A stretch of 64,000 nt of DNA from Acidobacteriota bacterium (GTDB lineage Bacteria; Acidobacteriota; UBA6911): positions 62,001 through 126,000 of the forward strand of contig JAISUT010000012.1 in assembly GCA_031271905.1 (NCBI GenBank), read 5' to 3'. Below are positions 20,434 through 29,620 of this stretch, in pieces. Under the pieces are notes generated by a model. That model was not told the DNA's origin, made no database searches, and saw nothing but the letters and a program-made list of their open reading frames with translations. Position numbers and translations under genes: made by a program. Within the stretch, counting starts at the first letter, position 1. The number at the start of each line of letters is the position of its first letter.

Positions 20434-21402
20434 ATGAAGAAAACGGTGGGAAGCATCCTGGCAATCTTGGCAATCCTGTTCGCCTCTGACATGGCGGCGG
20501 CGGGCACCATCGACCGCATCCTGGCAAAGGTCAACGACGAGATCATCACCCTGTCGGAACTCAGGCGGGAGATGGAGCCCATCCGCAAGGAGATCATGAG
20601 CAAGCTCTCCGGCCCGCAACAGGAGCAGGAGTTGAAGAAAGCCGAAGACCAGATACTGGACAACCTGATCGAGTCGGCGCTCATCTACCAGAAGGCGGTG
20701 GAGATGGAGTACAACGCGGAGGCGGAGGAGCGGGTGGACGCCTACATCCAAGAAGTCATGAAGTCCAACAACCTCAAGGACACCGACGAGCTGGAGAACG
20801 CGCTGGCGCAGGAGGGCAAGAGCCTGAAGTCCTACAAGGAGTACATCGAGCGGCAGATGATCTCCCAGGCGCTGGTCAACGATTTCATCAACTCCCGGAT
20901 AAGCCTGCTCACGCCGGAGATCGAGCGCTACTACCAGAACCACCAGGCCGACTTCACCACGCCCGGCGAGGTCACCCTCAGCGAGATCGTCATCGACACG
21001 GCGGGAGGGGACGCAGCCGCCGAGAGCCGCGCCGCCGAGGTCGCCGGCCGCATCGACGCCGGGGAGTCGTTCGCGACGCTGGCGGAGCAGTATTCCAAGG
21101 GGGCGACCGCAGGCAAGGGGGGCGGCATAGGGTCTTATATCGTGGAGAAGCTGAACCCCGACACCCGCAAGGCGATCGAGAACGTCAAGGAGGGTGGGGT
21201 GTCCGCGCCGCAGAAAGAGTCCGCGGGGCTTGTCATCTACCGCGTGGACGCCCGCACCGCGGCCGTGGTGAAGCCGCTGGACGAGGTGAAGGACGCCATC
21301 AAAGACATCCTCTACCAAGAGAAGCGGACCCCCGAGTACGACCGCTTCATCACGCAACTCAAGGAAGAGGCGTACATCCAGATATTCCCCGAGATGCAGT
21401 AG
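20434..21402 (+). CDS. SurA-like periplasmic peptidyl-prolyl isomerase/chaperone
   Basis: A 322-aa exported protein with a signal peptide (KKTVGSILAILAILFASDMAAA). A SurA N-terminal chaperone domain (DRILAKVNDEIITLSELRREMEPI) and a parvulin-type rotamase domain (~residues 170-270; TLSEIVI, FATLAEQYSKG, GGGIGSY) follow. It should help outer-membrane proteins cross the periplasm, which suits the receptor and barrel genes in this window. It has one parvulin domain, not the two of E. coli SurA. The ATG at 20434 has a GAGGGG site; the frame opens 17 codons upstream without one. Repeat copy 2 begins right after the stop codon. Confidence 0.88.
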   Translation: MKKTVGSILAILAILFASDMAAAGTIDRILAKVNDEIITLSELRREMEPIRKEIMSKLSGPQQEQELKKAEDQILDNLIESALIYQKAVEMEYNAEAEERVDAYIQEVMKSNNLKDTDELENALAQEGKSLKSYKEYIERQMISQALVNDFINSRISLLTPEIERYYQNHQADFTTPGEVTLSEIVIDTAGGDAAAESRAAEVAGRIDAGESFATLAEQYSKGATAGKGGGIGSYIVEKLNPDTRKAIENVKEGGVSAPQKESAGLVIYRVDARTAAVVKPLDEVKDAIKDILYQEKRTPEYDRFITQLKEEAYIQIFPEMQ

Positions 21403-21524
21403 GGGGGGCTCTAATAAACCCCGGGCGCCGCGTCGCGCCTTGGTCGAAAATGCCCGTTCGCCTTGGCGAACCCCGCTTTCCGGCCTGCGGCGACGCCTTG
21501 CCTGCGGGGTTTTTAGAGGCTCCC
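21403..21524. repeat. Dispersed repeat family 1, copy 2 (long form)
   Basis: About 122 bp, starting immediately after the SurA-like stop codon. The left end is GGGGGCTCTAATAAACCCCG, the right end GGGGTTTTTAGAGGCTCCC. The middle block (GGTCGAAAATGCCCGTTCGC, then CTTGGCGAACCCCGCTTTC) is shared with the copies at 47362 (inverted), 49765 and 50279. Confidence 0.85.
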
Positions 21525-21593
21525 GGCGGCGGGCGGGTTGCGGTCAGGGCATCCCGCTTGTCGGGGCGCCCCGCCGACGGGTGCGCCGGCGCG

Positions 21594-22001
21594 TCAGTCC
21601 GGCAGGAGCCATCCCCCCCACGGCGTGTAACGGAACGCCGCCCAAAGGAGCGCGACGACGCCCACGCCCCATGCGACCCACGCCGGGGCGCCCCACAAGG
21701 GGACGTTCCTCCCCGCCGCCCGCAACGCCGAAAACCGGAGGAAGACGACTGCGGACACCGGCCCCAGGACGGCGGCGAGGGCGTTGTTGGACAGCGCCCC
21801 GGCAAAGTCCCCGTGCGCGAGGCACACCAGCGCCCGCGTCGTGCCGCAACCCGGGCAGTAAAGCCCGGTCAGGGTGTGCAGCGGGCAGCCGGGCAATCCG
21901 GTCAGCGGCGTCCACGCAAAGGCGTATGCGCCGAAAACGACCGCCCCTGCCAAGATCAGGAGCGGCTCTTTCAACAACTGCAATCGGGTCGGGCGACTCA
22001 T
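21594..22001 (-). CDS. DUF2752 small membrane protein
   Basis: A 135-aa protein with three predicted membrane helices. It carries the DUF2752 core: Cys-rich CPLHTLTGLYCPGCGTTRA followed by a helix and NNALA. The family is widespread but has no established function; the CPxC-like cysteines suggest metal or redox chemistry. It lies 16 bases behind the small membrane gene on the same strand, and the two are commonly paired. Confidence 0.8.
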   Translation of the reverse strand: MSRPTRLQLLKEPLLILAGAVVFGAYAFAWTPLTGLPGCPLHTLTGLYCPGCGTTRALVCLAHGDFAGALSNNALAAVLGPVSAVVFLRFSALRAAGRNVPLWGAPAWVAWGVGVVALLWAAFRYTPWGGWLLPD

Positions 22002-22017
22002 GGCTGGCGGATGCGCG

Positions 22018-22365
22018 TCACAAGTGCGATGTTGGGGACAGTGCGCTTAGTATGCCAAAAACCCCGGGCAAGACATTGGCGAGGATGATAAAGCCCAGCC
22101 AAAGGATGGCTATGATGGTGCCGATGATGCCGAGCACCTTGCCGGCGGTGACGGTCGAGGTCGGGGCGTACAAGCCCGCATTGATCTCTTTTCCGGCGGT
22201 GTTCCCCATGACCCATGCGACCACGGCGCATATCTGGCAGCAGATGATGCCGAGGATGCCGAGGATCAGGATGGCGGTCCCTTTGGGGTGTTGCTGCAAC
22301 AACCCGCCTTGCGCCGGCGGATAAGCCTGCGCCGGCGGGTAGGCGTTGGAGTTGAATTCGTCCAT
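22018..22365 (-). CDS. Small membrane protein with proline-rich N terminus (DUF4190-like)
   Basis: A 114-aa protein. The N terminus is a Pro/Gln/Tyr-rich tail with a duplicated AYPPAQ, followed by two hydrophobic segments (GTAILILGILGIICCQICAVVAWVMGN and KVLGIIGTIIAILWLGFIIL), the arrangement of DUF4190/CCC-type proteins. The start at 22365 has AAGG upstream; the frame extends 32 codons further without a leader signal. It is the first gene of a two-gene operon with the DUF2752 gene. Function unknown. Confidence 0.75.
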   Translation of the reverse strand: MDEFNSNAYPPAQAYPPAQGGLLQQHPKGTAILILGILGIICCQICAVVAWVMGNTAGKEINAGLYAPTSTVTAGKVLGIIGTIIAILWLGFIILANVLPGVFGILSALSPTSHL

Positions 22366-22741
22366 GGCGAACAACCTTTCGACGATTGTGGTTACGATTG
22401 AAGCCTGTTCATAAACATCCCGATGGCCATATCGGCATCCCGGGCAAATCCAGTAAGGCAAACAGCGATACCGTATCGAAAGACCTAGGCGGTTGTAAAG
22501 CGAAAACCGTTCAGGCGGTCAGGCGGGCGTTCGGGGCGGGCGGGCGTCCGCCACGCCATGTCCCCGGACCCGCGCCGTAGGGGCGATACTCTGCGCGGCG
22601 CGGCTCCGCCCGTGGGGCGATCGTAAAAAAGTGATAAACAACGGGGGGCGGGGGACGTAGTATAAGGTGTTTGTTTGCAGGAGTGAGTGGTCGGGATGTC
22701 GGCGCTAGCGCGGCGTCCGGGTTTTTGCAGGTGCCGAAAAG
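22366..22741. other. Divergent intergenic region, no gene seen
   Basis: 376 bases between the start of the small membrane-protein operon and the RND pump operon. It should hold promoters for both directions. A TATAAG near 22660 is the best -10 candidate on the plus strand, and a 10-bp palindrome GCGCTAGCGC lies near 22700. I see no coding or RNA gene. Confidence 0.4.
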
Positions 22742-24028
22742 ATGGAGCTCATGAAAAGTGAAACCACGGCGGGCCAGCGCCGAAACTGGCTTTTGACGGT
22801 CGTTCTAACGTTTTCAGCAGCCTTGGCCGCAGGATGCGGCGGCGGGGGCGAATCCTCGGGCGGCGGCCCCGGCGGCGGCGCGGCCGCAAGGGCGGCGGTC
22901 TCCATCGAGACGGTGGCGCCGCAACGCATCTCCATCCAGCGCGAGGTGGAGCTGGCTGGCTCGCTGGTCTCCTCCGACCAGGCCAAGGTCAGCAGCGAGG
23001 TCGCGGGGGTCGTGCGGCAGGTGCTGGTGGAGCTCGGCCAGGAGGTCTCCGCCGGACAGGTGGTCGTGCGCCTCGACACGAAAGAGCTGGAGCTTGCGCT
23101 CCAGCGCGCCGAAAGCCAGTTGCGCCAGACCGAGGCGCAGCTCGGCATCGACGGCGCCAAGGACAAGGAGCCGCCTCCGGACGATCAGATATCCTCCGTG
23201 CGCCTGGCGATGGCGAACCGCGACGACGCCATCGCGCAACTGCGCCGCGCCGAGCGGTTGCGCCAGCAGAACCTCCTGCCCCAGGCGGATCTGGACACCG
23301 CCGAGACCCGCGTGAAGGTCAACGAGGCCAACTACCGCACCGCCCTGGAGAGCGTGCAGAGCCTCAAGGCGACGCTCGAAGACCGGCGCAAGGCCGTGGA
23401 GCTGGCGCAAAAGAAGCTGGACGACGCGGGCATCCGCGCCCCCCTCTCCGGCCAGATCTCCGAGCGGCTGGTCAACCAGGGGGAGTTCATCCGCGAGAAC
23501 ACGCCGGTGGTGTCCATCGTCAAGCTGAACCCGCTGAAGCTCCAGACCTCGGTGCAGGAGAAATACGCCGGCGCGGTGCGGGCGGGGCTGCCGGTGGACT
23601 TCACCGTCGAGTCCGCGCCCGGCCAGAAGTTCTCCGCGAAGGTGGCGTTCGTCAGCCCTGCGGTGGACACGTCCACGCGCACCTTCCCGGTGGAGGTCCT
23701 GGTCGATAACGCCCAGCGCCTCCTCAAGCCCGGCTTCTTCGCCAAAGGCGTCATCTACACGCACCGCGACGAAGACGTCCTGGCCGTCCCCGAGCGCGCC
23801 ATCTCGACGCTCGCCGGCGTGTCCAACGTCTACATCGTCGAGGACGGCAAGATCCGGCAGCAGGCGGTCTCGCTGGGGACGCGCTCCGGGGGCCTGGTGG
23901 AGGTCTTGGACGGCCTGCAAGGGAACGAGCGCCTCGCCGCCAGCAACCTGAGCATGCTCGCCACGGGGGTGCCTGTGACCGTCGCCTCGGCCGGCCAGGG
24001 CGCCGCGGGGCAGGGGGGCGCGCAATGA
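22742..24028 (+). CDS. RND efflux periplasmic adaptor lipoprotein
   Basis: A 428-aa membrane-fusion protein. A lipoprotein signal ends in LAAGC, followed by a Gly/Ser-rich linker. Lipoyl/HlyD-type halves (SSEVAGVVRQVLVELGQEVSAGQVV and ... APLSGQISERLVNQGEFI) flank a long alpha-hairpin; beta-barrel and membrane-proximal domains end the protein. It should link the inner-membrane RND pump to an outer-membrane channel, which is not encoded here. Its stop overlaps the pump start by 4 bp. A second ATG at 22751 is an alternative start. Confidence 0.92.
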   Translation: MELMKSETTAGQRRNWLLTVVLTFSAALAAGCGGGGESSGGGPGGGAAARAAVSIETVAPQRISIQREVELAGSLVSSDQAKVSSEVAGVVRQVLVELGQEVSAGQVVVRLDTKELELALQRAESQLRQTEAQLGIDGAKDKEPPPDDQISSVRLAMANRDDAIAQLRRAERLRQQNLLPQADLDTAETRVKVNEANYRTALESVQSLKATLEDRRKAVELAQKKLDDAGIRAPLSGQISERLVNQGEFIRENTPVVSIVKLNPLKLQTSVQEKYAGAVRAGLPVDFTVESAPGQKFSAKVAFVSPAVDTSTRTFPVEVLVDNAQRLLKPGFFAKGVIYTHRDEDVLAVPERAISTLAGVSNVYIVEDGKIRQQAVSLGTRSGGLVEVLDGLQGNERLAASNLSMLATGVPVTVASAGQGAAGQGGAQ

Positions 24029-27000
24029 AGATAGCCGACGTCAGCATCCGCCGCCCGGTCTTCGCCTTCATGATGTCGGCGGCCATCGTGGTCTTGGGCA
24101 TCGCCTCCTACAGCCAGCTCGGCCTCGACCTGATGCCCAAGACCGACCTGCCGGTGGTCTTCGTCTCGACCTCGTTGCCGGGCGCGAGCGCGGAGGAGGT
24201 CGAAACCCAGATCACCAAGCCCATCGAGGAGGTCGTCAACACCATCGCCGGCATCGACGAGCTGCGCTCCACCTCGCAGCAGGGGAACTCCCGCGTCATG
24301 ATCCAGTTCGTGCTGGAGCGCGACATCGAGGCGGCGACGCAGGACGTGCGCGACAAGATCGCCACCATCGCCAACCAGTTCCCGACCGACACCCTGCCCT
24401 CGACCATCCAGAAGGTCGACCCCGACTCCAGCCCCATCCTGACCGTCGCCATCTCGGGCGACCGCTCGCAGAAGGAGATCAGCGAGATCGTGGACAAGCA
24501 GATCAAGCAGAGCCTGGAGACCGTGAAGGACGTGGGCGAGGTCTCCTTCAGCGGCGACCGGCACCGCGAAATCCAGCTCTTGCTCGACAAGGACCGGATG
24601 AACGCCTACGGCCTGACGGTGGACCAGGTGCGCAGCGCCGTGGCGCGGCAGAACGTGGAGATCCCCGGCGGCAGCTTCATCTCGGGCCCCGCCGAGATCG
24701 CCATGCGCACGATGGGGCGCATCCAGAACGTGGAGGACTTCAACCAGATCATCATCGCCTACAGCGGCGGCTCGGTCGTCCGTTTCAAGGACGTCGGGCG
24801 GGTGCTGGACACGGTGGAGGAGCCCAAGAGCGTCGCGCGGCTCAACGGCCGCCAGGCGGTGTCGCTGCAAATCCGCAAGCAGTCGGGCACGAACACCGTC
24901 ACGGTGGTGGACGCCGTGATGGCGCGCCTGGAGCGCATCAAAGCCAACCTGCCTCCGGACATCCAGATCCAGACCACGCGCGACCAGTCGCTGTTCATCC
25001 GGCGCTCGTTCAGCGAGATCCAGCACCACCTGGTCTACGGCGGCATCTTCGCGAGCGTGGTGGTGCTCCTTTTCATGCGCAACTTCCGCTCGACGGTCAT
25101 CGCGGCGCTGGCCATCCCGACCTCGATCATCGGCACGTTCACGCTGATGCGGGCTCTCGGCTTCACGCTGAACAACATGACGATGCTCGCGCTGTCGCTG
25201 GCGACGGGCATAGTCATCGACGACGCCATCGTGGTGCTCGAGAACATCTTCCGCTACATCGAGGAGAAGAAGGTGCTGCCCATGCAGGCGGCGTCCAGGG
25301 CGACCAGCGAGATCGGCCTCGCGGTGATGGCGACGACGCTGTCGCTGGTGGTGATCTTCCTCCCGGTGGCGTTCATGACGGGGCAGGTGGGGCAGTATTT
25401 CTACAGCTTCGGCATCGTCTCTGCGGCGGCGTTCCTGCTGTCGATGTTCGTGTCGTTCACGCTGACGCCGGCGCTGTCCGCCCACTGGCTGCGGAGCAAG
25501 GACGCGGCGCAAGACTCTTCGAAGTCGAGCCGCTTCTACGCCGCCATCGACGGGGTCTACGGCAAGATGCTCCGCTGGAGCGTGGCGCACCGCCCGGTCA
25601 TCGTGGTCATCGCGCTGGCGGTGGTCGCCACGTCGGTGTTCCTGTTCCCGAGGGTGGGGAAGGAGCTGGTGCCGGACGACGACCAGAGCGAGTACAGCAT
25701 CAACGTGAACCTCCCCAAGGGGACGAGCTTCCAACGCACGGACGAGTACCTGCGGCCGATGGAGGAGGCCATCCGCCAACTGCCGGAGGTGCGGACGGTG
25801 TTCGCGACCATCAACACGGCGAGCGCGAACTTCTACGTCCAGCTCACGCCTTTGGAGGAGCGGACGGTCTCGCAGCAAGACCTCATCCGGCAGGCGCGCG
25901 TCATCCTGAAGCAGAAGTTCCCCGACCCCAAGACGCGCATCAGCGTCTCGGGCGGGACGGACATCTCCGGCTCGTCCACGGCGGGGCGCGGCGGCGGCAC
26001 GAACCGCCTGCAGATGCAGGTGCAGGGGCCGGACATCGAGCAGTTGCAGGAGTACGTGGTGGAATTGATGGAGAAGGTGCGGACGATCCCCGGCGTGGTG
26101 GACGTGGACACCAACTTCGAGCCGACGGCGCAAGAGCTGCGCGTGCGCATCGACCGGACGCGGGCGGCGGACCTGGGCGTCTCCATCGACTCGCTGGCGT
26201 CGAGCCTGCGCCTGCTGGTGGGGGGCGACGAGGTGTCCAAGTACAAGGAGGGGGACGACCAGTTCTCGGTGAACCTGCGGCTTGACGAGGAGTACCGCCG
26301 CGACCCGACGAAGATGGGCGACCTTTTCATCCCCGGCGCGGGGGGGCGCCTCCTGAGGGTCGGCGACGTGGCGCAGCTCACGCTGGAGCCCGGACCGGCG
26401 ACCATCGACCGCTACAACCGGCAGCGGCAGATCACGATCAACGGCAACCTGGACGGCATCCCGATGCAGACGGCGGTGAACGCGGCGCAGGAGAAGATCA
26501 ACGAGATGCAGTTGAAGCCGGGCTACATGGTGACCTTCGGTTTCGGGGCGCGGATGCTGAGCCAGGCGATGGACGCCTTCTGGATGGTGCTGGTGCTGGC
26601 GCTGATCTTCATCTACATGGTGCTGGCGTCGCAGTTCAACAGCTTCGTGCATCCGCTGGTGATCATGACGGCGATACCGTTGAGCCTGCCGTGCGGGCTG
26701 TTCGCGCTGATGGCGTTCGGGATGACGCTGAACATCTACAGCGCCATCGGGCTGATGATGCTGTTCGGCATCGTGAAGAAGAACTCGATCTTGCAGGTGG
26801 ACTACACCAACACGCTGATCGCGCAGGGGATGCCGCGCGACGAGGCGATCATCGAGGCGAACCACGTGCGGCTGCGCCCGATCCTGATGACGACGATAGC
26901 GATCGTGGCGGGGATGCTGCCCATCGCCTTCGGGCGCGGGGCGGGGGCGGGATCGCGCGCCTCGATGGCGGTGACGATCATCGGCGGGCAGGCGATCTGC

Positions 27001-27120
27001 CTGTTGCTGACGCTGTTGGTGACGCCGGTGATCTACTCGCTGTTCGACGACGTGAAGCAGTTCTTCCAACGGCGCGTGCGCTCGACGGCGGGTGTGGAGC
27101 CGGAGTCCGTCGTCGAGTAA
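24025..27120 (+). CDS. RND multidrug-type efflux pump (AcrB/HAE-1 family)
   Basis: A 1031-aa inner-membrane pump, the usual length for AcrB-type transporters. The N terminus (ADVSIRRPVFAFMM) and two-fold repeat of helices and large periplasmic loops are present. Proton-relay residues are conserved: adjacent aspartates in TM4 (GIVIDDAIVVLEN) and a lysine in TM10 (GIVKKNSILQVDY). The Gly-rich linker DISGSSTAGRGGGTNR is longer than in AcrB. It is the second gene of an adaptor-pump operon. Drug, metal or lipid specificity cannot be read from this sequence. No TolC-like gene adjoins. Confidence 0.95.
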   Translation: MKIADVSIRRPVFAFMMSAAIVVLGIASYSQLGLDLMPKTDLPVVFVSTSLPGASAEEVETQITKPIEEVVNTIAGIDELRSTSQQGNSRVMIQFVLERDIEAATQDVRDKIATIANQFPTDTLPSTIQKVDPDSSPILTVAISGDRSQKEISEIVDKQIKQSLETVKDVGEVSFSGDRHREIQLLLDKDRMNAYGLTVDQVRSAVARQNVEIPGGSFISGPAEIAMRTMGRIQNVEDFNQIIIAYSGGSVVRFKDVGRVLDTVEEPKSVARLNGRQAVSLQIRKQSGTNTVTVVDAVMARLERIKANLPPDIQIQTTRDQSLFIRRSFSEIQHHLVYGGIFASVVVLLFMRNFRSTVIAALAIPTSIIGTFTLMRALGFTLNNMTMLALSLATGIVIDDAIVVLENIFRYIEEKKVLPMQAASRATSEIGLAVMATTLSLVVIFLPVAFMTGQVGQYFYSFGIVSAAAFLLSMFVSFTLTPALSAHWLRSKDAAQDSSKSSRFYAAIDGVYGKMLRWSVAHRPVIVVIALAVVATSVFLFPRVGKELVPDDDQSEYSINVNLPKGTSFQRTDEYLRPMEEAIRQLPEVRTVFATINTASANFYVQLTPLEERTVSQQDLIRQARVILKQKFPDPKTRISVSGGTDISGSSTAGRGGGTNRLQMQVQGPDIEQLQEYVVELMEKVRTIPGVVDVDTNFEPTAQELRVRIDRTRAADLGVSIDSLASSLRLLVGGDEVSKYKEGDDQFSVNLRLDEEYRRDPTKMGDLFIPGAGGRLLRVGDVAQLTLEPGPATIDRYNRQRQITINGNLDGIPMQTAVNAAQEKINEMQLKPGYMVTFGFGARMLSQAMDAFWMVLVLALIFIYMVLASQFNSFVHPLVIMTAIPLSLPCGLFALMAFGMTLNIYSAIGLMMLFGIVKKNSILQVDYTNTLIAQGMPRDEAIIEANHVRLRPILMTTIAIVAGMLPIAFGRGAGAGSRASMAVTIIGGQAICLLLTLLVTPVIYSLFDDVKQFFQRRVRSTAGVEPESVVE

Positions 27121-27150
27121 GGCAAACCGCCGTTTGCCGCGATCAAAATA

Positions 27151-27300
27151 AATCCCAACCCCGAAGGGGTTGCGCCAATGACAACCGTTTGATGCATGGC
27201 GCAACCCTTACAGGGTTGGATTCTTTCTCATCCCCCGTCCCCCGGGTTGGCGCCGCTTCGCGTCCGCCAACCCGGGGCTTCGCCCCACACCCTGCGACAT
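27151..27300. repeat. Dispersed repeat family 2, copy a
   Basis: An intergenic element beginning with the short hairpin CAACCCCGAAGGGGTTG. The core GCGCAACCCTTACAGGGTTG continues with GATTCTTTCTCATCC, then CGCTTCGCG and a CCCGGG/CCCGGGG-rich end. The core and trailing pattern match the element at 38882 within the ATP synthase operon (GCGCAACCCCTTCAGGGTTG, GATTCTTTTTATCC, GACGCTTCGCG). It lies between the pump and the HNH gene; nothing coding is seen in 27121-27487. Confidence 0.75.
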
Positions 27301-27440
27301 CCCCGCGACAAACCACCCCCCGCACTTTATGGACAGACCCTGTCCAATGCTCGACGACGCTCTCGTTTTGCGTGTGCAAAGCGGGTGCGCGCTCCGCAAC
27401 GCCTTGGGGAAGGCGCGAATGCCGCCATGGGGCTCCGTGT

Positions 27441-27498
27441 CGCCGGCGTGACCCGCGCGCGGCGCCGGGGTTTGCGCGCGGCGCGGGTCACGCCGGCG
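27441..27498. repeat. Perfect 18-bp inverted repeat at the HNH gene end
   Basis: CGCCGGCGTGACCCGCGC (27441-27458) and GCGCGGGTCACGCCGGCG (27481-27498) are exact inverted copies around a 22-base GC-rich loop. The right arm covers the HNH stop codon. It is probably a 3' mRNA hairpin that ends or protects the methyltransferase-nuclease transcript; no U-tract follows. Confidence 0.7.
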
Positions 27499-28528
27499 CA
27501 TGGGGCGGTCGGGCGGTCGTATCGCCCTGTTCCGCATGGGGGCGGCGGTGTTCTTCGTCGTGGTCGACGTTGCAAAGCGTGACCAGGTTTTCCACCGTGT
27601 TCTCGCCCTTGTCCTTGTGATGTCGCACATGATGCAATTCAAGCATCTTCCTTGGGTCGGCGGGGGATAGCATCGAACGGTTCCAGCCGCAGCGCACGCA
27701 TTTGAATCCGTCCCTGGTCAAGACCGCCACCCGCACGGCGTCCGGGATCCTCCTGTCGTGCTCGTAACTCTGGCGGTCTTCTTCCAGCACATATACGCCG
27801 ACGGCCAAGTCCCCGCGTCCGCTGTTTTTGGTGGCGATGGGCCAGCCTTGCTCCGTCCTCAGCTCCCTGACGCGCCGCGCCCATTCCTTCTTGTCCTTGG
27901 CGAGATACTTGAGTTCCTCGCCGGTGATCTCTTCGCCGACGTTCAATCGAAAATATTCGATGATTTTATCCGTCACCGACACCTTTTTCCGCCGGACTTC
28001 GTTCAACACGTTCCAGCGATGGGCGGCCCCCCGATCCTGGTCGTCGCGCATCAAGACGTACTGGTCGGGTTTGATTCTCGCCAAAGGTATGCCGAGCGCG
28101 ATCTCGAGGGACGCTATCTCTTGGGCGTCCTCCGCCCTGCCGGCGTCTTCCGCCATGTCGCGGAAGGTGACGCCCGAGTAGATGGCCCATCCGAATTGGA
28201 CGCGAAGTTCCCGCACCCGCCTGGCCCACTCGGCGATGCCGGAAACGACCATCAACTCGTCGCCGTCGACGACGATTCGCGGGTGGCGCTTGAGGTACGC
28301 GATGATGCGTTCGCGCGCCGACGACGCCTCGCCGCCGGGGATCAGGGAGCAGCCCAAGTCGCGGAGTTTGTGAAACGCCGGGATCAGGGAGATGACTTTG
28401 GCGCGAAGGTCCGCCCCTTCAAGCTCGCCCGCAAAGTCGGTCAAAATGCCGACAAGCGACTCTCTGATGGCTTCCGGGTCATCGTTAGGGCGCGACCGGC
28501 GCAATGCCCGCCTCCGTTCCTGCGGCAT
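27488..28528 (-). CDS. HNH endonuclease with duplicated wHTH-like module, probable type II restriction enzyme
   Basis: A 346-aa protein. A C-terminal HNH domain (~265-330) has a zinc CxxC (CVRCG, 277-280), the catalytic ELHHVRHH, then NLVTLCNVDHDEEH. Before it stand two copies of a helical module, each with a [DR]-x-IIxY[LF] helix and an identical EWARRVRELR (100-109 and 215-224). Each is followed by GWxI and a VYVL/QYVL strand, probably a DNA-recognition unit. Its start overlaps the methyltransferase gene by 44 bp on the same strand. That tight coupling to a C5 methyltransferase argues for a restriction-modification pair; recognition sequence unknown. No good ribosome site precedes the ATG, so reinitiation is likely. 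Confidence 0.8.
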   Translation of the reverse strand: MPQERRRALRRSRPNDDPEAIRESLVGILTDFAGELEGADLRAKVISLIPAFHKLRDLGCSLIPGGEASSARERIIAYLKRHPRIVVDGDELMVVSGIAEWARRVRELRVQFGWAIYSGVTFRDMAEDAGRAEDAQEIASLEIALGIPLARIKPDQYVLMRDDQDRGAAHRWNVLNEVRRKKVSVTDKIIEYFRLNVGEEITGEELKYLAKDKKEWARRVRELRTEQGWPIATKNSGRGDLAVGVYVLEEDRQSYEHDRRIPDAVRVAVLTRDGFKCVRCGWNRSMLSPADPRKMLELHHVRHHKDKGENTVENLVTLCNVDHDEEHRRPHAEQGDTTARPPHAPA

Positions 28529-29306
28529 TCGTCGAAACGGCCGATTCTTTGCGATCGCGGGCCCTCCCCCTGCGGGCCGCAGCCCGCGGTCGTGACGACA
28601 AATGCGCCAGCAGTTGCTTGCCGATCAAGTAGGTGTATGCGGGGGGTATCGCCTCGTTCAATTCGTTCTTGGTCATCCACGAAATGCCCATCGCATCGCG
28701 CGCGGCGGCGACGCTGCAATTCCCGCCTCCGTTCACGGACACGAAGTCGCGCATCTCGTCCGTCTTGCCATACTGCGCCTTGCGCTTGTCGAAGGTGTGG
28801 CAAATCGGGTGCTTCCCCTTGTGCGGCGGGGCCACGATCTCGAAATTCGCCTCGAACAGCCGGTGCCGGATGACGCGGAGCCCCTTGAACATCGTCCCGC
28901 AAAGGACGACGGGATCGATCAGCGGGGCGCCTTCGACGTTTTCGATGACATAGGGCAGCCCCGTCCGCCTCAGCATTTCGCGCACGGGTTCGATGAGCCG
29001 GGGCCATGCGTCCGCGTTGCCGTTGCGTTTGGCGAGATCGGAATAGGATTGGCATGGCGGCGACGCATGGATGGCGTCGAACGTGGCGAGGAACTCCGGC
29101 GACAGGTTCAGCGCGTCGGCTTGGATGAAGGGCAGGGGGTAGTGCGGTTGCGGCTTGATGTCCACGCCGAGGACGTCGAAGCCGGCTTTGCTGTAGCCGA
29201 CGCCCGCCCCTCCGGCGCAACAGAAGAGATCCAGCAGGCGAAACTTCCGCCGCTTCTTGCCGGCATCGCTGTTCTTGTCAACTCTGGGCGAATTCTTGCG
29301 CATCAT
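28485..29306 (-). CDS. DNA (cytosine-5) methyltransferase
   Basis: A 273-aa C5 methyltransferase. Motif I is LDLFCCAGGAGVGYSKAGF (25-43). The catalytic motif IV is SPPCQSYSD with Cys85, motif VI is IENVEG (121-126), and motif VIII is RVIRHRLFE (144-152). The late motif X region (PPAYTYLIGKQL) is present. It is short, and the target-recognition region between VIII and X is compact. The C-terminal ~25 residues overlap the HNH gene and look like low-constraint tail. It should protect host sites against the neighbouring nuclease. Two tandem ATGs open the gene with only a weak GGGAAG upstream. Confidence 0.9.
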   Translation of the reverse strand: MMRKNSPRVDKNSDAGKKRRKFRLLDLFCCAGGAGVGYSKAGFDVLGVDIKPQPHYPLPFIQADALNLSPEFLATFDAIHASPPCQSYSDLAKRNGNADAWPRLIEPVREMLRRTGLPYVIENVEGAPLIDPVVLCGTMFKGLRVIRHRLFEANFEIVAPPHKGKHPICHTFDKRKAQYGKTDEMRDFVSVNGGGNCSVAAARDAMGISWMTKNELNEAIPPAYTYLIGKQLLAHLSSRPRAAARRGRARDRKESAVSTNAAGTEAGIAPVAP

Positions 29307-29620
29307 ATCCCGCTGGTCTTCCCGTGCTCATCCCCCGCCGTTTTCGACGAATCAGGATACATTTGGCGGCAGGACAAGTAAACAGCAAAGGGGCGTGGCG
29401 GGGCGTGGGCGGCTGCGGGAGGGGAGAGCCTGCGGACGGGCAGGGGCGGGCGCGGATGAAAGGGTGGTTTTTCAAACCGTCCGCGCCATCCCGCGCCCGT
29501 CCGCAGTTTCCAAATCTTGGGGACCCAGGGCGTGGTGGCTCCATGCCTTGGGACCTTCGGGTGCGGCAGCGCCGGGATGCGGCCGCTGCCAGGGGAGGCG
29601 ATCCCGCCGGGGGCTTCGCG
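29307..29620. other. Intergenic region upstream of the methyltransferase, no gene seen
   Basis: 314 bases between the outer-membrane protein gene end and the methyltransferase start. It should hold the promoter of the restriction-modification operon, but no convincing -35/-10 pair stands out. No RNA gene or repeat was recognised. Confidence 0.3.

Noticed and set aside
27151..27300. Possible CRISPR or riboswitch in the repeat region
   Set aside because: There are no regularly spaced identical repeats and spacers, and the element's second copy lies in an unrelated operon, which fits a dispersed repeat better.
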